The position numbers and the translations under genes were made by a program. Shown here in pieces: positions 33,404-41,981 of a stretch of DNA of 64,000 nt; position 1 is the stretch's first letter, and every line of letters begins with the position of its first letter. Origin of the DNA: JAFECT01 sp963838235. GTDB taxonomy: Bacteria; Pseudomonadota; Alphaproteobacteria; Caulobacterales; Caulobacteraceae. The notes beneath the pieces were generated by a model. The model saw only the letters and a list, made by a program, of their open reading frames with translations, was not told the origin of the DNA and did no database searches. The DNA lies in the NCBI GenBank assembly GCA_963838235.1, contig CAWIQJ010000001.1, forward strand, positions 186,001 through 250,000, read 5' to 3'.

Positions 33404-35518
33404 ATGAAAAACAGACTGTTCACGAGCGCGGCCCTGGCCGTGACGCTCGCTTTCGGCATGGGTGCGGCGGGCGTCACCCTGGCGCATGAGCCGAGCCAGG
33501 CCCCGACCGACCAGGAGAACCTGTTCGACGGCATCGCGGACGCCGCGGCCGCCGACCACGCGGGCCCGCAGTACGGAACCTGGGGCTTCGACGAGACCGG
33601 CATCGACCCCAAGGCCAAGCCGGGCGACAGCTTCTTCGACTACGCCAACGGCGCCTGGTACGCGCGCACCGAGATCCCCGCGGACAAGTCGTCCTACGGC
33701 ATGGGCACGGCGGTGTTCGATCGCACCCAGGAGCAGTTGCGCACCCTGATCGACAACGCCGGCAAGGCGCACGGCGCGCCCGACAGCGACGCCGGCAAGA
33801 TCGGCGGTCTCTACAACGCGTTCATGGACGAGGCGCGGCTCGAACAACTCGACGCCAAACCGATTCAGCCGGAACTCGACCGCATCCGTGCGGCCAAGAG
33901 CAAGACCGACATGGCGGTGATCATGGGTCACGCCCTCGGCGGTTTCGGCGGCAGCATCTTTTTTAACGGCGTGAGCATCGACGCGAAGGACAGCGAACAC
34001 TACGCGATCTACGCCGCGCAATCGGGTCTGGGCCTGCCCGACCGCGACTACTACCTGTCAGACGCTTTCAAGGACAAGAAGGCCGCCTATCGCGCCTACA
34101 TGGCCAAGATGCTGGGCATGATCGGCTGGCCCGAGGCGGACAAGCGCGCCGACGACATCCTCGCCATGGAGACGGCGATCGCCCAGGCGAGCTGGTCGCG
34201 CGCGGAAAGCCGCGACCGCGACAAGACCTATAATCCCACCACCTTTGTCGCCCTGGAAAAGGACGCGCCGGGCTTCGCCTGGACGGCGTGGGCCGAGGCG
34301 TCCGGCCTGCCCGGGGACGGCCGCGTCATCGTCGCCCAGAACACCGCCTTTCCGAAGATCGCCCAGATCTTCGCCGACACGCCGCTCGAGACTCTGCAGG
34401 CGTGGGAAGCGTTCCGCATCGTCGATGAGACGGCGCCCAGCCTGTCCAAGCGCTTCGTCGACGCGCAGTTCGACTTCCGCGGCAAGACCATGTCGGGCCA
34501 GCAGGAGAATCGTCCCCGCTGGAAGCGCGGCGTCTCGCTGGTGGACGGCTCGCTCGGGGAAATGGTCGGCAAGGAATATGTCGCCGCCTATTTCCCGCCG
34601 GCGTCCAAGGCGGCGATGATCGATCTGGTGGCGCAGTTGCGCACGGCGTTGCACGCGCGCATCGAACACCTCGCCTGGATGAGCCCTGAGACCAAGGCCA
34701 AGGCCGAACAGAAGCTCGATCAGTTCGGCGTGAAGATCGGCTATCCGAACAAGTGGCGCGACTATTCCGCGCTGAAGATCGACGCCGGCGACCTGATCGG
34801 CGACGAACGCCGTTCAGACGCGTTCGAACACGCCTACGACCTGTCCCACCTGGGCAAGCCCGTGGACAAGGAAGAGTGGGGCATGACGCCCCAGACGGTA
34901 AACGCCTACTACAACCCCTCGCGCAACGAGATCGTGTTCCCGGCCGCCATCCTGCAGGCGCCCTTCTTCGATCCGAAGGCGGACATGGCGATCAACTTCG
35001 GCGGCATTGGCGGGGTGATCGGCCACGAGATGACGCACGGCTTCGACGACCAGGGCCGCAAGTCCGACGGTAACGGCAACCTCACGGACTGGTGGACCAA
35101 GGCGGACGCCGATCGCTTCAAGGTCGAAGCCGCAAAATACGGCGCCCAGTACGACACCTACGACGTGGGTGACGGCGTGCACGTGAAGGGCGCCCAGACC
35201 ATGGGCGAGAACATCGCCGACATGGGCGGAATTCTTTTGGGTCTCGACGCCTACCACGCCTCGCTGCACGGCCAGCCCGCGCCGGTGATCGACGGCTTCA
35301 CCGGCGACCAGCGCGTGTTCTTCGGCTGGGCCCAGGTCTGGCGTTCGAAGGCGCGGCTCGACGCGCTGAAGGCCCAGGCAACGTCCGACGTGCACTCGCC
35401 GGCGCGCTTCCGCGTCGACGGACCGGTGCGCAACATCGACGCCTGGTACGCCGCCTTCGGCGTGAAGCCCGGCGACAAGCTCTACCTCGCGCCGGAAGAC
35501 CGCGCGCGCATCTGGTAA
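33404..35518 (+). CDS. M13-family zinc metallopeptidase (first of tandem pair)
   Basis: A 704-residue neprilysin/PepO-type peptidase with a signal peptide (MKNRLFTSAALAVTLAFGMG, ending AHEP). The zinc site is HEMTH (His541, Glu542, His545) with the third ligand Glu602 in MGENIADMGG. The substrate motif NAYYNP (VNAYYNPSRNEIVFPA) is present, as is the end motif PEDRARIW. M13 enzymes cleave peptides up to about 40 residues, here probably in the periplasm. It is followed by a strong terminator and then a paralog of about the same size. Confidence 0.95.
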   Translation: MKNRLFTSAALAVTLAFGMGAAGVTLAHEPSQAPTDQENLFDGIADAAAADHAGPQYGTWGFDETGIDPKAKPGDSFFDYANGAWYARTEIPADKSSYGMGTAVFDRTQEQLRTLIDNAGKAHGAPDSDAGKIGGLYNAFMDEARLEQLDAKPIQPELDRIRAAKSKTDMAVIMGHALGGFGGSIFFNGVSIDAKDSEHYAIYAAQSGLGLPDRDYYLSDAFKDKKAAYRAYMAKMLGMIGWPEADKRADDILAMETAIAQASWSRAESRDRDKTYNPTTFVALEKDAPGFAWTAWAEASGLPGDGRVIVAQNTAFPKIAQIFADTPLETLQAWEAFRIVDETAPSLSKRFVDAQFDFRGKTMSGQQENRPRWKRGVSLVDGSLGEMVGKEYVAAYFPPASKAAMIDLVAQLRTALHARIEHLAWMSPETKAKAEQKLDQFGVKIGYPNKWRDYSALKIDAGDLIGDERRSDAFEHAYDLSHLGKPVDKEEWGMTPQTVNAYYNPSRNEIVFPAAILQAPFFDPKADMAINFGGIGGVIGHEMTHGFDDQGRKSDGNGNLTDWWTKADADRFKVEAAKYGAQYDTYDVGDGVHVKGAQTMGENIADMGGILLGLDAYHASLHGQPAPVIDGFTGDQRVFFGWAQVWRSKARLDALKAQATSDVHSPARFRVDGPVRNIDAWYAAFGVKPGDKLYLAPEDRARIW

Positions 35519-35536
35519 CGACCAACGTCAAAGTCC

Positions 35537-35575
35537 GGAGGGCGCCGACGCAAGAAGCGGCGCCCTCCTTTTGTT
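35537..35575 (+). terminator. Rho-independent terminator between the two M13 genes
   Basis: A perfect 11-bp stem, GGAGGGCGCCG at 35537-35547 paired with CGGCGCCCTCC at 35558-35568, a 10-nt loop, and TTTTGTTT directly after. It is 18 bp past the stop of the first M13 gene and ends 15 bp before the second start, so the second gene must rely on read-through or on a promoter overlapping the terminator. Confidence 0.9.
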
Positions 35576-35589
35576 TCAGGAGGGAACTC

Positions 35590-37752
35590 ATGACCATCAG
35601 ACACCTGCTTCTGGGCGCCTCGGCGTCCTTCGCCCTCACCGCGGCCGCCGGCGCCAGCATCGCCGCCGATTCAACCCTTGGCCCGAACGACGTCTGCCTC
35701 GACGAAAACTGCACCATGATCTCGCTGTTCGGCATTCCGGCCGACAGCGATGTCGACGGCGCTTCGGGCGCCGGCGCGTTGGACTCCACCGAGGCCCCGC
35801 ACTTCGGAACCTGGGGCTTCGATACCGCCGGCATGGATTCCTCGGTGAAGCCCGGCGACGACTTCAACCGCTACGCCAACGGCAAGGCGGTCGATGCGAT
35901 CGTGATTCCTTCGGACCGCTCGCGTTACGGCTCGTTCGACATCCTGCGCGAACTCTCCGACAACCGCCTGCGCGCGCTGATCGACAAGGAAGTCGCGCGC
36001 ACCGACCTCAAGGCCGGCTCCGACGACGCCAAGATCGCCGCGGTCTACAAGGCCTATATGGACACGGCGCGGATCGAAGCCCTCGACGCCAAGCCGCTCG
36101 CCGCCGATCTCGCCGCCGTGCGCGCGCTGAAGACGCACGAGGACGTGGCCCGCTCCATGGGCGCTTCGGTCGACGGCTTCGGCTCGTCGTTCTTCGGCCT
36201 GCGCGTCGAGCCCGACGAGAAGGACCCGGACCGCTACGCCCTTGGCATCGGCCAGCGCGGCATCGGCCTGCCCGACCGCGACTACTATCTGAAGGACCGT
36301 TTCGCCGATAAGCGCGCGGCCTATCAGGTCTATGTCGGCAAGATGCTCGGCATGGCCGGCTGGCCCGACCCGGAAGCGAACGCCAAGGCGGTGGTCGATC
36401 TCGAAGCCAAGATCGCCGAGGCGCACTGGACGCGCATCGAGAGCCGCGATTCCGACAAGACCTATAATCCGATGAGCGTGACCGAGCTCGAGACCTATGC
36501 GCCGGGCTTCGCCTGGCGCACATGGCTCGACGCTGCGGGCGCCAAGGGCGCCACGCGGGTGGTGCTCGGGCAGAACACGGCGATCGCCAAGATCGCCAAG
36601 ATCTTCGCCGATACGCCGGTTGAGACGCTGCAGGCCTGGCAGGCCTATCACGGCATCGACGGCGCCTCGGGCCTGTTGTCCAAGCGCTTCTCCGACGCCG
36701 CCTTCGACTTCCACAGCCACACCATGCAGGGCACGCCGGAAGAGCGTTCGCGTGACAAGCGCGGCGTCAGCTTCACCGAACGGACGCTCGGCGAAGCGCT
36801 CGGCCGCGCCTATGTCGCGGAGTATTTCCCGCCGGAGTCCAAGGCCGCGATGGTGCATCTGGTCGGCGACCTGCGCGCCGCCATGCGCGTGCGCATCCAG
36901 AACCTGACCTGGATGAGCCCGGAGACCAAGACCAAGGCGCTCGAGAAGCTCGACAAGTTCGGCGTGAAGATCGGTTATCCCGACAAGTGGCGCGACTATT
37001 CCGCGCTGCAGGTGTCGGCCGACGACCTCTACGGCGACGAGCGCGCGGCGCGGGTGTTCGAATGGAACTACCGCATGAACCGGTTGAACAAACCGGTCGA
37101 TCGCAGCGAGTGGGGCATGACGCCCCAGACGGTGAACGCCTATTACACGCCCACCGGCAACGAGATCGTTTTCCCGGCCGCGATCCTGCAGCCGCCGTTC
37201 TTCGAACCGCACGCCGACATGGCGGTGAACTACGGCGCCATCGGCGGCGTGATCGGCCACGAGATGGGTCACGGCTTCGACGACCAGGGCCGCAAGTACG
37301 ACGGCACCGGCAAGCTCACCGACTGGTGGACGGCGGAGGACGCGCGCAAGTTCCAGATCGAGGCGGACAAGCTGGGCGCGCAGTACGACCAGTTCGAAAT
37401 CCTTCCCGGCGTGCACGTCCAGGGCAAGCTGACCATGGGCGAGAACATCGGCGATCTGAACGGCTCGACGCTCGCGCTCGCGGCCTACCACGCCTATCTC
37501 GCCGGCAAGCCCTCGCCGGTGATCGACGGCTTCACCGGCGACCAGCGCGTCTATCTCGGCTGGGCCCAGGTGTGGCGCGAGAAGGCGCGCGACGAGACCT
37601 ACAAGAACCTGGTCACCACCGACCCGCACTCGCCGGGTCCGTTCCGCGCCGTCGGTCCGCTGCGCAACGAGGATGGATGGTACGCCGCCTTCGACATCAA
37701 GCCCGGCGACAAGCAATACATTGCGCCCGACGACCGCGTGCACATGTGGTAA
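35590..37752 (+). CDS. M13-family zinc metallopeptidase (second of tandem pair)
   Basis: A 720-residue paralog of the preceding gene with a good ribosome site (AGGAGG, 8 bp upstream) and its own signal peptide (ending GASIAADS). Zinc site: HEMGH (His557, Glu558, His561) and Glu618 in MGENIGDLNG. An N-terminal insert with two cysteines (VCLDENC, about 35-41) is absent from the first copy. Shared blocks include GTWGFDTAGMD, GLPDRDYYL, VNAYYTPTGNEIVFPAAIL and FDDQGRKYDGTGKLTDWW. The pair clearly arose by tandem duplication and has since diverged. Confidence 0.95.
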   Translation: MTIRHLLLGASASFALTAAAGASIAADSTLGPNDVCLDENCTMISLFGIPADSDVDGASGAGALDSTEAPHFGTWGFDTAGMDSSVKPGDDFNRYANGKAVDAIVIPSDRSRYGSFDILRELSDNRLRALIDKEVARTDLKAGSDDAKIAAVYKAYMDTARIEALDAKPLAADLAAVRALKTHEDVARSMGASVDGFGSSFFGLRVEPDEKDPDRYALGIGQRGIGLPDRDYYLKDRFADKRAAYQVYVGKMLGMAGWPDPEANAKAVVDLEAKIAEAHWTRIESRDSDKTYNPMSVTELETYAPGFAWRTWLDAAGAKGATRVVLGQNTAIAKIAKIFADTPVETLQAWQAYHGIDGASGLLSKRFSDAAFDFHSHTMQGTPEERSRDKRGVSFTERTLGEALGRAYVAEYFPPESKAAMVHLVGDLRAAMRVRIQNLTWMSPETKTKALEKLDKFGVKIGYPDKWRDYSALQVSADDLYGDERAARVFEWNYRMNRLNKPVDRSEWGMTPQTVNAYYTPTGNEIVFPAAILQPPFFEPHADMAVNYGAIGGVIGHEMGHGFDDQGRKYDGTGKLTDWWTAEDARKFQIEADKLGAQYDQFEILPGVHVQGKLTMGENIGDLNGSTLALAAYHAYLAGKPSPVIDGFTGDQRVYLGWAQVWREKARDETYKNLVTTDPHSPGPFRAVGPLRNEDGWYAAFDIKPGDKQYIAPDDRVHMW

Positions 37753-37772
37753 AGGTCTAGCCTGGCGACCAC

Positions 37773-37804
37773 GCGGGCCGGAGCGGGCGCCCGCTCCGGC
37801 CCGC
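37773..37804. terminator. 32-bp perfect palindrome after the second M13 gene
   Basis: Positions 37773-37804 form a perfect GC-rich inverted repeat with 16-bp arms and no unpaired loop in the DNA, 20 bp past the M13 stop. As RNA it would fold into a very stable hairpin. CTTCCTGAG follows without a true T-run. Probably the transcription end or 3-prime stabiliser of the M13 gene. Confidence 0.65.
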
Positions 37805-37834
37805 TTCCTGAGCGTCAGGCGCTAATCCGAAAAC

Positions 37835-37944
37835 AGAAAACCCGCCGCATGGACTGCGGCGGGCTTCCTTTGCTCTTGCGAGCAGGCGTCTCCTCCCCGA
37901 AACGCCGGAGAACGCGCGCGGACTGCGCGCTCGCGTTCTCACAA
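37835..37944 (-). ncRNA. Candidate small RNA with four consecutive hairpins
   Basis: On the minus strand, downstream of a plausible promoter, four hairpins follow one another with almost no spacer. H1 is at 37908-37940 (9+4-bp stem with a 2-nt bulge, loop CAGTC). H2 is at 37885-37906 (GGCGT/ACGCC stem, loop containing GGGGAGGAG). H3 is at 37871-37884 (TGCTC-GCAA-GAGCA, a GNRA tetraloop). H4 is at 37841-37863 (8-bp CCCGCCGC/GCGGCGGG stem) followed by TTTTCTGTTTT, a proper intrinsic terminator. The loop of H4 repeats the GCAGTCC of H1. No open frame of note lies inside. It could instead be the terminator region of hisS; no known RNA family recognised. Confidence 0.5.
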
Positions 37945-37950
37945 GGCGAA

Positions 37951-37979
37951 ATGTGACGTGAAAATGTCAGTTGAGTCAA
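37951..37979 (-). promoter_or_regulatory. Putative promoter of the small RNA
   Basis: On the minus strand, TTGACT (37974-37979) and TCACAT (37951-37956) are separated by 17 bp, a sigma-70-like layout. The predicted start near 37944 lies just before the first hairpin of the candidate RNA. The -10 box is a poor match. Confidence 0.35.
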
Positions 37980-38069
37980 TTGCAACGGCGCCACAGGAGG
38001 CCGGATTCGTCGCTGATCGTCGATAAGAAACAAAAATTTCCTCCCGGCAATTCAGCAACTTAGGAATTC

Positions 38070-39533
38070 CTAGCTGCGCGCTATGATCTCGCGCACCGTT
38101 GCGACCATTTGGTCGCGGGGGAGGGTGACCTGGCCCGGACGCTCGTCTTTCCAGGCCTTGCGGTCGGCCGACTGGGTGGCCAGGTCGCGGCCGAGGTCGA
38201 GGTCCTTGATGGTCACAGTTCCGGCCGCCAGCTCGTCGTCGCCGATGATCACCGCCGCGGGCGAGAGCCGGCGGTCCGCGTACTTCATCTGCGCCTTCAT
38301 GCCCGAGCGGCCGAGATAGACCTCCGCGGCAATGCCCGCGTCACGCAGTTCGCGCGCGACGGCGAAATAGTCGGCCATGCGCGCCTGATCGAAAGCAATC
38401 ACCACCACGGGCCCGCGCGCGTCGCGGTCGCCGCTCCAACCGAGCTGGCGCAGCGCCACCGCCAGGCGGCTCACCCCGAACGAGAACCCTGTTGCCGGCG
38501 TGCGCTCGCCGGTGAAGCGCGCCACCAGGTCGTCATAGCGTCCGCCGCCGCCGACCGAACCCAGCTTCAGCGGCTGGCCATCGGGGCCGGCCTGCAGGAT
38601 CTCGGCCTCGAACACCGCGCCGGTGTAGTACTCGAGCCCGCGCACCACCGCGGGATCGAAGCGCGCCTGGGACTCGCTGATGCCCATGCCCTTCAGCGCC
38701 GCGTCGATCAGCATCAATTCGTTCAGGCCCTCGTCGCCTTGCGCCGTGCCGCCCACCACCGGCGACAGCTTGTCGAGGGTGGCTTTCCGCGTATCGCCGG
38801 CGGCGCCCAGGAAGGCGATCACCGCATCGACTGCCGGCGTGCCCAGTTCGGCGCCCTTGGTGAAGTCGCCGGACTCATCGACGCGTCCCTTGCCGAGCAG
38901 GGCGCGCACGCCTTCGACGCCGAGACGATCGAGCTTGTCGATGGCGCGCAGCACGATCAGCTTCTGCGCGTTGCTCTCCACCCCGGCCTTGCTGAGCAGG
39001 CCGTTCAGCAGTTTGCGGTTGTTGAGTTTCAGCACCGCTCCGCCGCGCGGCACGCCCGCAGCTTCCAGGCCCTCCACCGCCATGGCCACGATCTCGGCGT
39101 CAGCCTCGGGCCGGTCGGAGCCCACCGTGTCGGCGTCGCACTGAATGAATTCGCGATAGCGGCCCGGTCCCGGCTTCTCGTTGCGCCACACCGTGCCGAA
39201 CGCATAGCGGCGGAACGGCTTGGGCAGGGTCTCCCAACTCTGGGCGGCAAAGCGGGCGAGCGGCGCGGTCAGGTCGTAGCGCAGCGCGATCCATTGCTCG
39301 TCGTCGTCGCGCAGGGCGAACACGCCCTCGTTGGGCCGGTCGCTGTCGGGCAGGAACTTGCCGAGCGCATCGGCGAACTCGAAGGCGGGCGTCTCCAGAT
39401 GCTCAAAGCCGTAGCGCTCATAGACGCGCGAAACGGCCGTCAGGATCGCCCGCTCGGTCCCCAGCTCCCGCGCGCGGCGGTCCAGCAGGCCGCGCGGATT
39501 GCGCGCTTCGGGTCGGAATTCGGTCTCGGACAT
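38070..39533 (-). CDS. hisS: Histidine--tRNA ligase
   Basis: A 487-residue class II synthetase charging tRNA-His. Start at the ATG at 39533 (MSETEFRPEARNPRG); the frame extends 10 codons further but those are upstream of the natural start. Motif 2 is seen in FGTVWRNEKPGPGRYREFIQCDADTVG, the histidine-A-type active-site block in GGGGRYDDLVARF, and motif 3 in TGFSFGVSRLAVAL. The C-terminal anticodon-binding domain (VVVIAFDQARMADYFAVARELRDAG to the end) is complete. It is transcribed away from the second M13 gene. Confidence 0.96.
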   Translation of the reverse strand: MSETEFRPEARNPRGLLDRRARELGTERAILTAVSRVYERYGFEHLETPAFEFADALGKFLPDSDRPNEGVFALRDDDEQWIALRYDLTAPLARFAAQSWETLPKPFRRYAFGTVWRNEKPGPGRYREFIQCDADTVGSDRPEADAEIVAMAVEGLEAAGVPRGGAVLKLNNRKLLNGLLSKAGVESNAQKLIVLRAIDKLDRLGVEGVRALLGKGRVDESGDFTKGAELGTPAVDAVIAFLGAAGDTRKATLDKLSPVVGGTAQGDEGLNELMLIDAALKGMGISESQARFDPAVVRGLEYYTGAVFEAEILQAGPDGQPLKLGSVGGGGRYDDLVARFTGERTPATGFSFGVSRLAVALRQLGWSGDRDARGPVVVIAFDQARMADYFAVARELRDAGIAAEVYLGRSGMKAQMKYADRRLSPAAVIIGDDELAAGTVTIKDLDLGRDLATQSADRKAWKDERPGQVTLPRDQMVATVREIIARS

Positions 39534-39576
39534 GGGCCGGGGCTTAGAGGATCGAGGGCGCAAGCGCCAGAAGAAC

Positions 39577-39779
39577 CTCCACCGTGAGCGGCAGCGAACG
39601 GGGGAGGGGGACCATGCGCAGCGCGCATGGTGGAGGGGGCGGCCTCAGGCGCAACGTCGAGCATGCGTTGGCCACGAGACGCCTTCAGATGATTTGAATG
39701 TGCCGCGGTAGCCGCCCCCTCCACCGCGCCTGCTAGGCGCGGTCCCCCTCCCCGAACGCTGCCGCTTTTCGGGGGAGGC
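39577..39779. repeat. Dispersed palindromic repeat, copy B
   Basis: Long inverted repeat between hisS and pgi: left arm about 39584-39642, right arm about 39711-39770. Both arms contain a module: GCGGCAGCG, a G-rich run, a variable hairpin, GGAGGGGGCGGC. The hairpins differ between arms (CCATGCGC-AG-CGCGCATGG on the left, CCGCGCC-TGCTA-GGCGCGG on the right). The left flank is nearly identical to copy A (28142-28320), including the CCTCAG/ACGTCG sequence after the module, but with yet another hairpin. Confidence 0.85.
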
Positions 39780-39780
39780 T

Positions 39781-41391
39781 CTAGCGCTTCAGCCGCCCGA
39801 TCAGCGCCGCCGTCGAAGGGTCGTGCGCACCCGCCGGTCCGCCCTCCAGTTCGCCCAGCACCCGCCCGGCCAGGGTCTTGCCAAGTTCCACGCCCCACTG
39901 GTCGAAGCTGTTGATCCCCCAGACGACGCCTTCGACGAAGGTCTTGTGTTCGTAGAGCGCAATCAGGGCGCCCAGGCGTTCGGGGGTCAGGCGGTCGAGC
40001 AGGATCAGGGTCGAGGGCCGGTCGCCGGGGAAGGTTCGTTGCGGCGCCAGGGTGTCGATGTCCGCGGCGGAAAGGCCCTCGGCCTGCAGTTCCGCGCGCA
40101 CGTCGGATTCGCTGCGGCCGGTCATCAGGGCTTCGGCCTGGGCGATGACGTTGGCGAGCAGTTTCGCGTGCGCTCCGGCGGCGCCTTCGTCGCTGTCGGC
40201 GAGGGCTACGAATTCGACGGGCACGACGTCGGGCCCCTGGTGGATCTGCTGGAAATAGGCGTGTTGCACATTCGTGCCTTCGCCGCCGAACACCGCCGGC
40301 GCGGTGGCGTGCGCGAGCGGCTTGCCGTCGCGCGTGACACCCTTGCCGTTCGACTCCATTTCCAGCTGCTGCAGGAACGCGGGCAGGCGACGCAGGCGAT
40401 GCGCGTAAGGCACGACCGTGCGCGACGCGCGTCCAAGGCCGTTGCGGTTGAATACCTGGGCCAGCGCCAGCAGCACCGGCGCGTTGCGGTCAAGCGGGCT
40501 GTCGCGGAAGTGCGCGTCCATGGCGCGCGCGCCGTCCAACAGGCGTTGAAATACATCCCAGCCGAGCGCGCAGGCGACCGACAGCGACACCGCGCTCCAC
40601 AAGGAATAGCGGCCGCCGACCCAGTCCCAGAACCCGAACACGCGTGCATCGTCGATGCCGAACGCCTTGGTCTTGTCGAGCGCCGTGGATACCGCCGCGA
40701 GATGCTGGCCGACGTTCGCTTCGCCCACGCCCGCGGCGAGCCACGCGCGCGCAGCGTCGGCGTTGGCGATGGTCTCCTGGGTGGTGAAGGTCTTCGAGAC
40801 GATCACCACCAGGGTCTGCGCCGGATCGAGGTCGGCGGTGGCGAGCGCGAAGTCGGCGCCGTCGACGTTGGCGACGAAGCGCAGGTCTGTCGCGGGTTTA
40901 AACGGTCGCAACGCGTCCCAGATCAGCCGCGGCCCGAGATCAGAGCCGCCGATGCCGATGTGCAGGATGGTGTTCAGCGGCTTGCCCGTGGCGCCGCGCA
41001 GCTCGCCCGCCCGCATCGCCTCGGCGAAGCGCTGCATGCGCGCGCGGACCGCCTCGACCTCGCCCATCACCGGCGCGCCGAGGGCGGTGTAGGCGTCGCC
41101 GGCCTGGGCCCGCAGCGCCATGTGCAGCACCGCGCGCCCTTCCGAGGCGTTCACCGCCTCGCCCGCGAACAGTTTCCCGCGCCGGCCCTCCACGTCCGTT
41201 GCGCCCGTCAGGGCCAGGGCCGCGTCGAGGCCCTCAAGGCTCCAGGGCTGTTTCGACAGGTCGAGGGTCAGGCCCGCGGCCTCGACGGTCAGGCGGCTCA
41301 GCCGGTCGGGTTCGCGCCCGAACAGGTCGGCGATGGGCGCACAGCGGCGTGCGGCGGCCTTCAGGGCGGTCCAGGCGGCGTCGGGGCTCAT
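39781..41391 (-). CDS. pgi: Glucose-6-phosphate isomerase
   Basis: A 536-residue enzyme interconverting glucose-6-phosphate and fructose-6-phosphate. I take the ATG at 41391 (MSPDAAWTALKAAARR); the frame is open far upstream, but that part overlaps the divergent gene at 41485 and is not protein-like. PGI blocks are visible: ILHIGIGGSDLGPRLIWDAL, VVIVSKTFTTQETIANA, the signature GGRYSLWSAVSL, and the late NSFDQWGVELGKTLAGRV with the catalytic Lys. Length matches the long bacterial type. Confidence 0.95.
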   Translation of the reverse strand: MSPDAAWTALKAAARRCAPIADLFGREPDRLSRLTVEAAGLTLDLSKQPWSLEGLDAALALTGATDVEGRRGKLFAGEAVNASEGRAVLHMALRAQAGDAYTALGAPVMGEVEAVRARMQRFAEAMRAGELRGATGKPLNTILHIGIGGSDLGPRLIWDALRPFKPATDLRFVANVDGADFALATADLDPAQTLVVIVSKTFTTQETIANADAARAWLAAGVGEANVGQHLAAVSTALDKTKAFGIDDARVFGFWDWVGGRYSLWSAVSLSVACALGWDVFQRLLDGARAMDAHFRDSPLDRNAPVLLALAQVFNRNGLGRASRTVVPYAHRLRRLPAFLQQLEMESNGKGVTRDGKPLAHATAPAVFGGEGTNVQHAYFQQIHQGPDVVPVEFVALADSDEGAAGAHAKLLANVIAQAEALMTGRSESDVRAELQAEGLSAADIDTLAPQRTFPGDRPSTLILLDRLTPERLGALIALYEHKTFVEGVVWGINSFDQWGVELGKTLAGRVLGELEGGPAGAHDPSTAALIGRLKR

Positions 41392-41484
41392 GGCCTCCGG
41401 ACTAGCGTGAGCCGGGGCGAAGGTCACCACTCGTTTACCGCTTCGGGCCCACGATTCGGGCCTGTTCTCGGAGAGGATTTCCCC

Positions 41485-41955
41485 ATGTGCGGCATGGCGC
41501 TCGCGGCTTCCCTGGCCCTGGCCGATCTCTATGGCGCGGGCGGCGGCCACGCGATCCAGCCCCAGGCGGTGAGCCCGCTGGCGGCCGAGCCGCTCTATGC
41601 CGACATCGTCGGACGCGCCCGGGACTTGCGCGCGACGGTGATCGCGATGGAAGCGACGCCGGGGCTGAAACAGTCGGCGACCGCCGTGCCGCTCGAGGGC
41701 TTCGACGCGGTCGCGACCAAGGCTGAGGCGCTGTCCGGCCTCGACATGAAGGGCCACGTCGACCTCGCCGCACGCGACAAGGACGGCGACCTGAAGTGCA
41801 TCCTGAAGGGCATCTCCCAGGACCTGCCCAAACGCATCGCCGAAGTGCGCGACGCCAAGACCGGCCCGGACGAAGCGCGCGCGCTCGACGACCTCGCCTA
41901 TCTGCTCGACGACAACGTGGGCGTAATCACCGCCCCGCCGAAGGCGCCGGTGTAG
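41485..41955 (+). CDS. Hypothetical protein
   Basis: A 156-residue protein starting at the ATG at 41485 with GAGAGG upstream. The N-terminus (MCGMALAASLALADLYGAGGGHA) is only mildly hydrophobic and could be a weak signal peptide. The rest is helical and charged with an internal CILKG Cys; LDDLAYLLDDNVGVITAPPKAPV closes it. No family recognised. It is divergent from pgi, with a 93-bp gap that probably holds both promoters, and convergent with the DsbD-like gene. Confidence 0.7.
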   Translation: MCGMALAASLALADLYGAGGGHAIQPQAVSPLAAEPLYADIVGRARDLRATVIAMEATPGLKQSATAVPLEGFDAVATKAEALSGLDMKGHVDLAARDKDGDLKCILKGISQDLPKRIAEVRDAKTGPDEARALDDLAYLLDDNVGVITAPPKAPV

Positions 41956-41981
41956 CCCTCTCCTCCCTCGAGGGAGGAGAG

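Noticed and set aside
37773..37804. Perfect palindrome as a dif or protein-binding site
   Set aside because: It is pure GC-rich inverted repeat right after a stop codon, as expected of a transcription-end hairpin; dif sites have two AT-rich-centred half sites of another kind.
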